A stretch of 64,000 nt of DNA from Adenophora triphylla var. japonica (taxonomy: Eukaryota > Streptophyta > Magnoliopsida > Asterales > Campanulaceae), in assembly GCA_022495995.1 (NCBI GenBank), contig JAFEMH010000744.1, forward strand, positions 62,001 to 126,000. The letters are read 5' to 3'. How positions within the stretch are numbered: the stretch's first letter is position 1; every line of letters starts with the position of its first letter. Position numbers and translations under genes: made by a program. The notes under the pieces are model-generated. The model saw only the letters and a program-made list of their open reading frames with translations. It was not told the origin of the DNA and did no database searches. This document shows, one piece after another, positions 22,180-32,453 of the stretch.

Positions 22180-22500
22180 AGTTGGAAATCAAGAGGGAGA
22201 TAACAACTTGATTGATATAAATCCCTAAAATATCGTTAACTAATTGACATACATACACATAAACAAGGAAATGATACATACAAAATGATAAGGAAATATA
22301 TCCCAAAATCCAAGGGATGAGATCCCGTAAATTCGGGAACCATACGTGCTTCTAGAGCAGGCGATCCTCGAGAGCTAGCTCTCCTTCCGCGCGTCCCCTA
22401 TCAGGGGTTTCTTTCGGGCACTCCTCCAACACCTCTATCAAGATCTTCTTTCGTGCGCCCCTTCCATGCGCTCCATCACTCCCAGGGTGCTCCTCCAACA
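22180..22500 (-). repeat. 5' LTR of the Copia remnant
   Basis: A PBS (CGCTCTGATACCA on the plus strand, reverse complement of an iMet-type site) at 22,166-22,179 adjoins a 321-bp LTR that starts (ag)TTGGAAATC and ends CTCCAACA. The partner LTR is lost to the left. Confidence 0.65.
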
Positions 22501-22644
22501 TAACACATGCATGAAGTATATATATGCGCAAATTGTAAAGTTAAGGTTAGAATGCATATTGATCAATTTGCCGACTAACCACATGTCCTTCTGAATAATA
22601 CAGTAAATAAAACCAATATAAAAAAAAATATGCATCGATTATTA
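22501..22644. other. Spacer between the Copia LTR and an inverted-repeat element
   Basis: This is short AT-rich sequence with no recognisable feature. Confidence 0.4.
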
Positions 22645-23400
22645 TGCTTTGTTTGTTTGGGGGGAAATGTTTCTCCGGAAAATGAAAATGTTTTCCGAAA
22701 AATGGCATTCGGTTTTTTGGTATATCTAATGAAAATATTTTCATGTGTTTGATAAATCTAAAAATAACATTTTTGGATGAAAACACAAATTGGGGTAGGT
22801 AGGATAGGTGGATGGGGGATATGAGTAGGGTAGGTGGTGGGGAGAGGGTGAGGTAGGGGTTAGGATTAGAATAGAGTAGAGTAGAGGAAATGGGGTGGAT
22901 AGGTAGAGTGATGGTAGGGGGTTGGGGTGGGTGGGGATTGTTGGGGCCGTAGAAGAGTTGATAAAAAAATTAATATGAGCAAAAAAAAAATTGACGGGGG
23001 TGGGTGGGGTAGGGATTGGAGGGGCGGCAGGAGAGTTAATAAAAATACTAATATGAGCAAGAAAAAAATTGACCGGGGGGAGGGGACAGCAGGAGAGTTG
23101 ATAAAAAAATTAATATGAGCAAAAACAAATTGACGGGGGTAGCCATTGGAGGGGTGGGGTGTAGTGGGGGTGGTGGGGGTTGGAGGTGTGGGTGGGTGGT
23201 GGTGGGTTTGGGGGTGATAAGAAGCATTTTTCAGAAAATGTTTTAGGAGGAGGAATTCGAGAGTCATTTACCTTATTAAACAAGCCTATTTTCCATTGAT
23301 TGAAAAATCTTTTCCGTTGACTTTATGTTTCGATGGTTACCAAACACCAAAAAATGGAAAAGATATTTTCTGAAAAACATTTTCTCAAAAACAAACGAAG
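22645..23400. mobile_element. Degenerate inverted-repeat transposon with G-rich repeats
   Basis: The left end (TTTGTTTGTTTGGGGGGAAA and on to about 22,720) pairs imperfectly with the reverse complement of the right end (about 23,330-23,400; CATTTTCTCAAAAACAAAC). Between them are three units of about 80 bp (22,920-23,150), each a G-rich block followed by TTAATATGAGCAAAAA. Superfamily and TSD are not clear. Confidence 0.5.
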
Positions 23401-23776
23401 TATCATTGGCTATATGGCTGGTTTTGTGTCGGTTTTGCTGTTTGATTTCTTTTTAGTTGCCACCGCAGGCTTCCATGTTGGGTTCTGTTTTTTTGCCTGG
23501 TGGTGCTTTCATTCTGTGTAAGTGCTTTCATGTCTTCTTAATAAAATTCAATTTGTTGCTGAGGAAAAAAAAACACAGGTTGTGGGATGTATTCTATTTG
23601 TTGGAGCTATTATTACATGTCGAAAATTAAATTGTCGATCATTGGCTATATAAAGATTTCTCGAACTTTATCACTATTAAGAAACATAGTAATTGAGACG
23701 GAAACAACTTAAAACAATAAAAATTCTTATTCTCCCAAAAGTTCTCGCCTAGAAATCATTATCAGAGCTCTTTTCA
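23401..23776. other. 3' flank of the CYP79 gene
   Basis: It lies just downstream of the CYP79 stop codon, since the gene is on the minus strand, so it should hold the 3' UTR. No second gene is visible. Confidence 0.4.
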
Positions 23777-24490
23777 CTAAGGAGAAGCATAGAGCGGTGC
23801 TTCCAAGCGTTGCTTTGCAATGGCAATCAGTGGTTTATCCATGAGCATTTCTCCATTTGATTCAGAAAGATCAATGCTAAGCTGATTTGGTGGCAAGTGC
23901 CAACTGAAGGCATGAAGAAGCCTTGCTAGTGGCATAACGGTCATGGTAGTTCCTAATCTTATTCCAATGCATCCTCGTCTACCAGTGCTGAACGACAACA
24001 TGCGTAAGTGGTGGTCCGTCAGCATCACCTGATCATCTACACCATTGATATTGCTTAGGTGGCGCTCAGGATCAAATCTGAGTGGGTCTTCCCATACGTC
24101 CGCATTACGCCCTAGTGCAAGGCGGCTAAGAATCACGTGACTACCCTTTGGAATGAAGTAGCCGGCAACTGTAGTTTCTTCGGTTGAGACGTGGGGGAGG
24201 TTGAAAGGTGCCACGGGGTGGAGCCGAAATGCCTCTCTTGCACATGCTTTTATATAATTGAGATGTGGGATATCATATTCTTGAACTTGCCTATTCCTCC
24301 CAACCACACGATCTAATTCTTTCGTGGCACGTTGAAGCAGCTTTGGTTTGTTGATCATCTCTGCTAGTGCCCATTCGCAAGCATTTGATGGATTATCCAT
24401 TGATGCCATCATCATTTCCTGAGAATTAATAAACAAACATCGATTATTAGTAATCGCTAGACTAACTTTATATATATATACAGATATATA

Positions 24491-24764
24491 CTCCCTCCGT
24501 CCCAAACCTAGATACCCGTTTATTGTTCGACGCGATAATTAAGGAAAGTGGGTAATGGAGAAAGTGTTGTGAGTATTAAAATAGGAGAGAGAATGAGTGG
24601 AGGGAATAGTAAAGTTGATTGGTGTTGTGAATATAAAAGTAAAATTAGAAAGAGAATGAACGGAGGAAATAGTAAAGATTCATTGCCATTTTAGGAAAGA
24701 GGTATATGTTAGTTTGGGATGCCCAAAATGGCAAAATGGGTATCTAGGTTTGGGACGGAGGGAG
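24491..24764. mobile_element. Stowaway MITE in the CYP79 intron
   Basis: This 274-bp element has terminal inverted repeats CTCCCTCCGTCCCAAACC and a TA duplication on both sides (24489-24490 and 24765-24766), typical of Stowaway (Tc1/mariner). It is wholly inside the intron, so it should be spliced out. Confidence 0.9.
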
Positions 24765-25699
24765 TATATATTATCTAGCTAGATAAGGAGAAAAGAGAGA
24801 CGAAATCTTAATCATACAAGAATCTGTGCTTTGATCTCGTCAGAGGATAACAAGGGCTTGTCATCTTTATCTTTAAGCCCGATTAGAACATCGAGCAAGT
24901 CCTCTTCCGTTTTCCTGGTACCATTATGCCATTGATGAATTCTGTCATCTATCTCAGGATCTTGGTACTTTCTTACACTTTCAATCGCTTTCCTGATGCA
25001 AGATTCATGACCATCCAAATCCATGGACCATCTTAGAAATGGCAAATAATCGGAGACACAAAAGGAATAAATATACTTGAGAATAGTAAAAGTCGCATCT
25101 ACGTGTTCTATTTCTTCCTTCCCCGGACCACCATCAGTGGTACCGATCCCAAAAAACCTTTTACTAAAGATCATTTGTCTTGTAACATTAGCGCAGTAAT
25201 GCTGTGTGGCAACCCTAATATTTACTAGGCCAGAAGGCTTAGAACACTGGTTGTAAGTATAGGTGACCAAATTGTCGGCCTCAGCATCACGCTTGTGTTG
25301 AAGCCATGAATGTCGTGTTGGGGTAAGAATGTGGCCAACCATTATGCCCCTCATTTTCTTCCATTGTTGGCCTGAAGGGGAAAGGACAGCTGTTAAGTAG
25401 CCATCACTAGTAAGATGGGAAGACATGAAGTCGGGCCTGGATGCCATAGCTGCATCGTTCATTTTTAAGAATTCTCGGGCTATTTCTGGAGATGAAACAA
25501 CAATGACATGGACATTACCGAGACGGATACAAATGATGTGGGAATTCATTTCCTTCATGGTTTTATGGATCCATATGAATGTTGGCTTGTTTCGGAGCAT
25601 TTCAGGGATGCAGCCGATTAGAGGCCAAGGTTTTGGGCCAGGAGGAAGTCGAGGTTGACGCCCATGTGTCGATGTCCACGACCATCTAATCATCATTAT

Positions 25700-27236
25700 T
25701 GAAAGGTCCTGTTTGCTTTAATCAGTTTAAAGGTTAGGCAGTTAAGCTTTGACAGCTGAGGTGAAATTTTAGCTGTCAGATATTAACTGTTATAAAAAGC
25801 AAGAGTTAAATGTGCAGCGGAATAAAAGTGTTGAAATAATGTAAAGACAAGTGAATAGTGTATGCGTGTGCAGATGTGTGTGTGTGATGTGTGATAATAC
25901 CAAATGAACACAAGGAATTTTAAGGTGGTTCAGAGTTCACTCCTCCTACGTCCACCCTCACTGTCAACCTTGACAAGTGAGATCAATCCACTTAAATCTA
26001 GTTCCCGTTAAGATTTACAAAGGATTGGATAGGCAAGTTCCTTGAACTTCCTCTTCCTAATAAGTACAGTCTATTAGGGATTATGCTCTATACTAAGCAA
26101 GTTACAATACCCACTTAAAGTCAGTCTTAAGTGGTTTTACAAATTAGTTTATACACCTGAGATCAGTTACAAGTGTCTTAATGTTGTTTTGATTGTTGGT
26201 TGCAGGTTGAGAAGGGTTGGAGGTAAGGTTGTAAAAGTTGTGTGTGGAAAAGGGGCTGTAAAATGGCTCTGCAGAAGGTTGTATGAAGCTGTAAATGGGT
26301 GTGGAAAGGGCTTGTAAAAATGGCTGTAAGAAGGCTGTTAAAAGGGTATAATAAGGGACTGCAAAAGGTTATGGAAAGGGTGTAAGAAGGGACTGTAAAG
26401 GGGTGTTAAGAGGGCTGTAAAGGGAGAGTTAAGAGGGTTGTAAATGGGTGTTAAGAGGGCTATGTAAGGGGAGTGTTAAGAGGGCTGTAAATGGGTGTTA
26501 AGAGGGCTGTAAAGGGAGTATTAAGAGGGCTGTGGAAAAGGGTATAAGAAGGTAGTAAATGGGTGTGGAAATGGACTGTAAAATGGCTCTGTTAATGGGT
26601 GTTAAGGTATAGAGAGGACTGTGTAAAAAGTCTGTAAATGGGTGTTAAAAGGCATGCTTAGAATGGGAAATTTGGGTCCAATATATAGGAGGATTTGAGG
26701 AAGTAGCCGTTGGAGTTGGTCAAGGTTGTCTTTAATGGGAGAGTAGAAAGTATCCGTTGGACTTGGTCAATGGTTGTAGTTGGGTCTTCATGGACAATAA
26801 GTAGTCTTCAATGCGGTCTTTATTTTCCATACAAAGTTGCTGTCAATGTTTCCATGTTTTATGGAAACAAGTTTTCTTCTTCTCCACCAGTATACACACA
26901 AGGATCAAATAGCAAATTTAATGTTTGATAAGTTTCACTTGACCACCTTCACCATTTGTGCTCCGTTTGTGTATTTAGCACATATACTCTCACAGGAAAC
27001 TCCAATGGAAAATATGATTGCATATTCTCGTTCGTCATCGAATCACCTTTCCAATGAGTCTAATATAAGGTATTTTTCAGCCTCGATAGGTGGTGTAAAT
27101 CATTGTTGAAAAGGAAAGGAAAATTGGAGGAGGTCTTGGGTAACTTTTGCAACTTTCTCTCTTGACAGTTTAGACCATTTAACTTTGTTCCGTTAAATGA
27201 TCAATCTTCATCAAAACACAATGTTAGGTCCTAACA
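25700..27236 (-). repeat. 3' LTR of the element in CYP79, with a G-rich minisatellite
   Basis: Within it, about 26,200-26,640 is an irregular minisatellite of about 20-bp units (GGGTGTTAAGAGGGCTGTAA). It also holds AGCTGTCAGA motifs at 25,751 (one end reversed) and 25,771. Small plus-strand ORFs at 26,710 and 26,837 recur identically in the other LTR and are not genes. Confidence 0.88.
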
Positions 27237-29129
27237 ATTTCCCCCTTTTTGGTGAATGATTGGTCATTTTAAACTCTTAATGGCTTGCTTCAAACCTCCA
27301 TAAGCAAAAAGAGATGACATTGAAAATTTGCTCTCAAGAAAAATTGAGTAGATTTTTTGGTCTACTTCACGGGTTTTTCTGTGTCAACTCACAAGGTTAC
27401 AGGGTATGAGACTATAATTATTGGAGAGGTATATGAGTGTACTTTAAGTGGGAGAAAACGGTGTGAGGTTATGAGCTTTGGAGAGATAGATATAGGATTT
27501 TTGGTGAGAGGAGTCTTGACAAATTTTTCTCTGCTGTCAGGAATATTTGAGGACTGCTGCCCACTTCAGATATGTACCAAATTTTGCTCAAAAGTATTCA
27601 GTTTGTGGAATAAGACTTGATGGAAAGCTCTATGTGTCTACTTCACACAGAAAAAATCGGTTTGGGGTTTCGATGTCGGGAGAGGGAGATAATGCAATTC
27701 TCGTGCAAGGGGTGGAACCAGTTTTTTGGTCTATTAAGATCCAACAGCTAAGGTCTGACAGCTATGGTTTGGGATAGCTGTCAAGAGTTTAGGGAATTGA
27801 TGTTTGGGATTTGTTTTGGAGGGTTTAGTGTGTAAATTTTTGATATCTAGGGGTTTGATGTCAAGGGTACGCCATCAAGGGGTTTGTTGCCAAGGGGATT
27901 GAAGGGCTTGTTTGCTTGGACAGCTAAGATTCTTAGCTGTCAGATATTCTGAGTTTGCTGCCAACTTCAAACTGGTGCCAATTTTTGCTCATAATGAATC
28001 AAAATGTGGGTTTAGGCTAGTTGGAAATCTCTATGTATCTAGTATATACAGAAGAAATCGAATTGCAATTTGGTTGCCCACAGAGAAAGATATTGCAGTT
28101 TTGGTGAAGGGTGTCTTGACAGTTTTGTCCTTGCTGTCTGAGTTTTGAGGTCTGCTATCAAGAGTGTAGGTGATTTAATTTTTGGGATTTGTTGAATAGG
28201 AGTTTACTGTGTGACGCTTGATGTATGGGGGTTTGTGAACAAGGGTTTGCTGTCAAGGAGATTGGCTTTCAAAGTCTTAGCTATCAGAAAGAAAACATAG
28301 CTGTCAGAGATAATGATCAGCCTGTTGGGCAGCAACTTCAGATGAAGTCTGGTATTGACTCACAAGGTTGTAGGCTATATGTTTATGGTTTCTGGAAAGG
28401 TATCTGAGTCTACTTAACTCACAAAAAATCGGATTGCAGTTTCGTGCAGCGGAGAGAGAGATATTACAATTTATGTGAAGGTGCACAAAGCTGAGTTTCA
28501 GATTTCCAGCAACTTTTTCTGTTTCAACAAGGGCTGTTCTTGGCTGGTTTTGATGGTGTTTTGGTGTTTGGTTCCCCCTCAAATGGTGTCATGGTCTTAT
28601 GGATAAATGTAACAGGCAAAACATAACCTTAAAGGTTTGGTTCCCCCTCAAATGGTGTTATGGCCTTATGGAGAAATGCAACGGGCAAAAGACATCCTTA
28701 AAGGTTTGGTTCCCCCTGAAACAGTGCTGTCATTTGTAAGAAGAGATCCAACCTTTTCTTGAAGCATGATATAACTTTGATTAAATCCAAGCAAGCTTTG
28801 ACTTTTCTACTCTTTTAACATCTGAAAATAAAACAAAAAAATTGGTACCCTTTATGTTTGGGTCCAGGGGGTTAGTTTTCTTTACGAACCCAAGCTTTGC
28901 TTGCTGCTCTTTTACTGAAGAATTGATTAATAATGTTATAATATGACATGATTTGCATCATGTATGGGGTCAGAGCAAAAGGTGGATGAGAATGATATGA
29001 GGTGTTTAAGGAATAGGGATGTTGGTTTCTGATGTTGGTTTGATGGGATTGCTGTCTAGGGGTAGATGAGTGGTATGGTGGTCTTGAGAAGTTTTTTTGT
29101 TGAACATGGTTCCTTCCATCTGAATATTT
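27237..29129. other. Internal non-coding region with degenerate repeats
   Basis: Four diverged segments (about 27,350, 27,600, 27,960 and 28,330) share a layout of CTATGTGTCTAC, AGAAAAAATCGG, GAGAGATAT and GTGAAGG. Between them are motifs AGCTGTCAGA/TCTGACAGCT (e.g. 27,754 and 28,299). Two and a half units of about 70 bp (GGTTTGGTTCCCCCTCAAAT) span 28,565-28,725. Several short plus-strand ORFs here have no recognisable similarity. Confidence 0.6.
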
Positions 29130-29999
29130 TCATGTAGGATTCATATTTCCAGAGAATTTTTGATGTTGGTTTGATCTTGGCTGTCTATTGTGATAATGAT
29201 AGCTTCTTGGTTTGGTGCTATGTTCTTGCTGTTTTCTTTGCCTTGAGGCTTCTTTTTCATTGATGCTTTCTTTTTCTCTTTCAACAACAGTTTTCTTCTC
29301 TTTTTCCCTTTCTTTATATGATTGTTCCTTTGTTTTGATCGGATATAAAGGTTTTAGTATTTTAACTGAATTCATACTTCCAAGAACCATTTTCTCAATG
29401 AATCTTTCACCAGTGGGAGGGGTATATACTTTTAGGGTTGGATTTTCTGCTCCAATTCCTGACTTATCACTAGGGTGTCTTTGGTTGTAATTAAAAAGGG
29501 ATACAGCCTCTCCTGATCTATTCCAGGAATCAATTTTCTTTCTTAGAGCTTCATTCTCTTTTTCAAGATTGATGACTCTTTGATTGTTTTCTTGGGAGCT
29601 TGAATTCTTAGCTGTCAAATCACAGTTTTTCTTTTCAAGCATAAGACATTGTTTTTTCAATTCTTGATTGGCTTTTTCAAGATTTTCAATGGTTTTGGTT
29701 TGGGATAGGTTGTCAGTGACTAATGAAGCAAAGGTAGTTTGGTATCTCTTGATTTGAATTAAAAGGTTGCAAACTAATTGTTTAAAACCATCAATATTTA
29801 ACGAGTTGAAATTGTGTACCTTTTTTAATTCTTCTACAACTGCCAGTGATTCAAGATCTTCCTCATTGTCTGATTCTTCATTTTCTTCATTTGCCCTTAG
29901 ACATGTCATGGCATTTATTTCATCATAACTTGAACTGTGACTTACTTCTTTTGAATAAGACACCTTTTTGGAGTTATTATTTCTTCTTGGTCGAGGCAT
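29130..29999 (-). CDS. Gag-derived coiled-coil protein of the non-autonomous Sirevirus
   Basis: The ORF of about 289 residues starts at ATG 29999 (MPRPRRNNN). The opening matches the gag start of the giant element (MPQPRRNNE). The frame then jumps to sequence like its later Gag region: KVHNFNSLNIDGFKQLVC, a coiled coil (ENLEKANQELKKQCLMLEKK), YTPPTGERFIEKMVLG and a basic tail (YHYHNRQPRSNQ). The UBN2-type gag core and CCHC knuckle present in the giant element are missing. It may act in packaging with a helper, or be a deletion by-product; it remains fully open. Confidence 0.7.
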   Translation of the reverse strand: MPRPRRNNNSKKVSYSKEVSHSSSYDEINAMTCLRANEENEESDNEEDLESLAVVEELKKVHNFNSLNIDGFKQLVCNLLIQIKRYQTTFASLVTDNLSQTKTIENLEKANQELKKQCLMLEKKNCDLTAKNSSSQENNQRVINLEKENEALRKKIDSWNRSGEAVSLFNYNQRHPSDKSGIGAENPTLKVYTPPTGERFIEKMVLGSMNSVKILKPLYPIKTKEQSYKEREKEKKTVVEREKESINEKEASRQRKQQEHSTKPRSYHYHNRQPRSNQHQKFSGNMNPT

Positions 30000-30078
30000 G
30001 GTGGGAGAATTCGGATCTTTCCCAAGTTGTGAGACTTGAAGACACTTAAGTCTTTTGGAAAACGGCTTTGATACCAAT

Positions 30079-31613
30079 TGAAAGGTCCTGTTTGCTTTAA
30101 TCAGTTTAAAGGTTAGGCAGTTAAGCTTTGACAGCTGAGGTGAAATTTTAGCTGTCAGATATTAACTGTTATAAAAAGCAAGAGTTAAATGTGCAGCGGA
30201 ATAAAAGTGTTGAAATAATGTAAAGACAAGTGAATAGTGTATGTGTGTGCAGATGTGTGTGTGTGTTGTGTGATAATACCAAATGAACACAAGGAATTTT
30301 AAGGTGGTTCAGAGTTCACTCCTCCTACGTCCACCCTCACTGTCAACCTTGACAAGTGAGATCAATCCACTTAAATCTAGTTCCCGTTAAGATTTACAAA
30401 GGATTGGATAGGCAAGTTCCTTGAACTTCCTCTTCCTAATAAGTACAGTCTATTAGGGATTATGCTCTATACTAAGCAAGTTACAATACCCACTTAAAGT
30501 CAGTCTTAAGTGGTTTTACAAATTAGTTTATACACCTGAGATCAGTTACAAGTGTCTTAATGTTGTTTTGATTGTTGGTTGCAGGTTGAGAAGGGTTGGA
30601 GGTAAGGTTGTAAAAGTTGTGTGTGGAAAAGGGGCTGTAAAATGGCTCTGCAGAAGGTTGTATGAAGCTGTAAATGGGTGTGGAAAGGGCTTGTAAAAAT
30701 GGCTGTAAGAAGGCTGTTAAAAGGGTATAATAAGGGACTGCAAAAGGTTATGGAAAGGGTGTATGAAGGGACTGTAAAGGGGTGTTAAGAGGGCTGTAAA
30801 GGGAGAGTTAAGAGGGTTGTAAATGGGTGTTAAGAGGGCTGTAAGGGGAGTGTTAAGAGGGCTGTAAATGGGTGTTAAGAGGGCTGTAAAGGGAGTATTA
30901 AGAGGGCTGTGGAAAAGGGTATAAGAAGGTAGTAAATGGGTGTGGAAATGAACTTTAAAATGGCTCTGTTAATGGGTGTTAAGGGATAGAGAGGACTGTG
31001 TAAAAAGTCTGTAAATGGGTGTTAAAAGGCATGCTTAGAATGGGAAATTTGGGTCCAATATATAGGAGGATTTGAGGAAGTAGCCGTTGGAGTTGGTCAA
31101 GGTTGTCTTTAATGGGAGAGTAGAAAGTATCCGTTGGACTTGGTCAATGGTTGTAGTTGGGTCTTCATGGACAATAAGTAGTCTTCAATGCGGTCTTTAT
31201 TTTCCATACAAAGTTGCTGTCAATGTTTCCATGTTTTATGGAAACAAGTTTTCTTCTTCTCCACCAGTATACACACAAGGATCAAATAGCAAATTTAATG
31301 TTTGATAAGTTTCACTTGACCACCTTCACCATTTGTGCTCCGTTTGTGTATTTAGCACATATACTCTCACAGGAAACTCCAATGGAAAATATGATTGCAT
31401 ATTCTCGTTCGTCATCGAATCACCTTTCCAATGAGTCTAATATAAGGTATTTTTCAGCCTCGATAGGTGGTGTAAATCATTGTTGAAAAGGAAAGGAAAA
31501 TTGGAGGAGGTCTTGGGTAACTTTTGCAACTTTCTCTCTTGACAGTTTAGACCATTTAACTTTGTTCCGTTAAATGATCAATCTTCATCAAAACACAATG
31601 TTAGGTCCTAACA
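30079..31613 (-). repeat. 5' LTR of the element in CYP79
   Basis: This is the PBS-proximal copy, about 99.5% identical by eye to 25700-27236. It differs by a 2-bp indel near 30,840 and a few substitutions. Confidence 0.88.
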
Positions 31614-31726
31614 ATTATAATTGTGACAAAAAGGGAAAATGAAATGGTTAATAGAAGATTAAAGGGTGAAACAGGCCAGGATGACAATAAGGAAATTGGA
31701 AATTGGAACATACTACTATTCTCCAT

Positions 31727-32120
31727 GATTTGTTGATGGAATAAGTAAAATAAATTCAAGACCAGTACTAGACTTGAGGAGTCTAAAAAATATTACGTTT
31801 GGGCAAAATAGAAGTTTTACCATATCTATAAATAGCTGCTGCTACATCATGTATCTGTGATGCATACGCAACCTAGTACTCTATCTCTCTCAAAGAGTTT
31901 GTCTTTATTTTACTTTTACAGTCAACTCATATGAACTTTTATCAGATTTTATGAAAATCTAGACATCTCTATGATATTCTAAAGCTGGTAGCACCATACA
32001 ATGGATGCCTTTGATTCAAATCATAGCGATGGTTCCATGCATCGAATGGTGAACAATTACATATTTTAGAATTGCATATGGACATCTAAATTTTCATAAA
32101 ATTATGATCGAATTCGATTA
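31727..32120 (-). promoter_or_regulatory. CYP79 upstream region with a TATA-like box
   Basis: TATTTATA (minus, 31827-31834) lies about 100 nt upstream of the CYP79 ATG at 31726, a plausible core promoter position. It is palindromic, so orientation is not certain. The rest of the stretch shows no ORF. Confidence 0.45.
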
Positions 32121-32453
32121 AATTGTAATGAACAAAGACACAAAATTCTTGTATGCCGACCTAGGCACTTACCAATGCCGACAAGGCATACTCTCTTATC
32201 CTGAGCTAGGCATCCATCAAAGCTGACGAGTGCTTCATCAAAAGACGAGGAGCACCTCCTCGGTCATCAACAAGGCAAGGAAATGAGCTCATCTACCCTT
32301 ACTCTCCTCTCTTCCTCAGCACTCATTCAGGCCGACCAAGCATAACAAGTCGAGTAGCATGCCTTATAGGCATACAGATAAAAGGCAATATTAATCCTAC
32401 TCAAACAAGGATTGTGGGAAGTTATATTTCCACTAGTTTTATAACCTTCTCTC

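Larger units (their letters stand above)
25700..31613 (-). mobile_element. Non-autonomous Sirevirus-like Copia element inserted in CYP79
   Basis: LTRs are 25700-27236 and 30079-31613 (about 1.54 kb), starting TGAAAGGTCC and ending GTTAGGTCCTAACA. The TSD is ATTAT (25695-25699 and 31614-31618). The PBS at 30066-30078 (CTTTGATACCA on the plus strand) and a polypurine tract beside 27237 place it on the minus strand. I count about six substitutions and one small indel between the LTRs. The only coding region is a gag-derived ORF like part of the giant element at 40393-62872. Protease, integrase, RT and RNase H are absent. Confidence 0.92.
23777..31726 (-). pseudogene. CYP79: CYP79-type cytochrome P450, first exon interrupted by a retroelement
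   Basis: CYP79 enzymes are ER-bound P450s that turn amino acids into aldoximes, the first step to cyanogenic glucosides, glucosinolates and related defence compounds. Exon 1 is 31726-31614 plus 25694-24818; exon 2 is 24418-23777. Without the insert the frame is open for about 543 residues, the normal length. Visible parts are a hydrophobic N-terminal anchor, the hinge LPPGPKPWP, the CYP79-type I-helix DNPSNACEW, ExxR as EAFR, the DPERH variant of PERF, and heme-binding FSTGRRGCIG. One phase-0 intron (24817-24419, GT-AG) holds a Stowaway element. The 5.9-kb element at 25700-31613 (TSD ATTAT) sits between the anchor and the hinge and should abolish normal protein. An anchor-less product could start at the ATG at 25694-25696. 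Family assignment rests on motifs; substrate is unknown. Confidence 0.9.

Noticed and set aside
22866..23267. Pro/His-rich 133-residue minus-strand ORF
   Set aside because: It is the complement of the G-rich repeats. Low complexity, no homology pattern.
26710..27109. Plus-strand ORFs of 72 and 90 residues, repeated identically at 31,087-31,486
   Set aside because: They lie in the two LTRs of one element and are duplicated only because the LTR is. No gene-like features.
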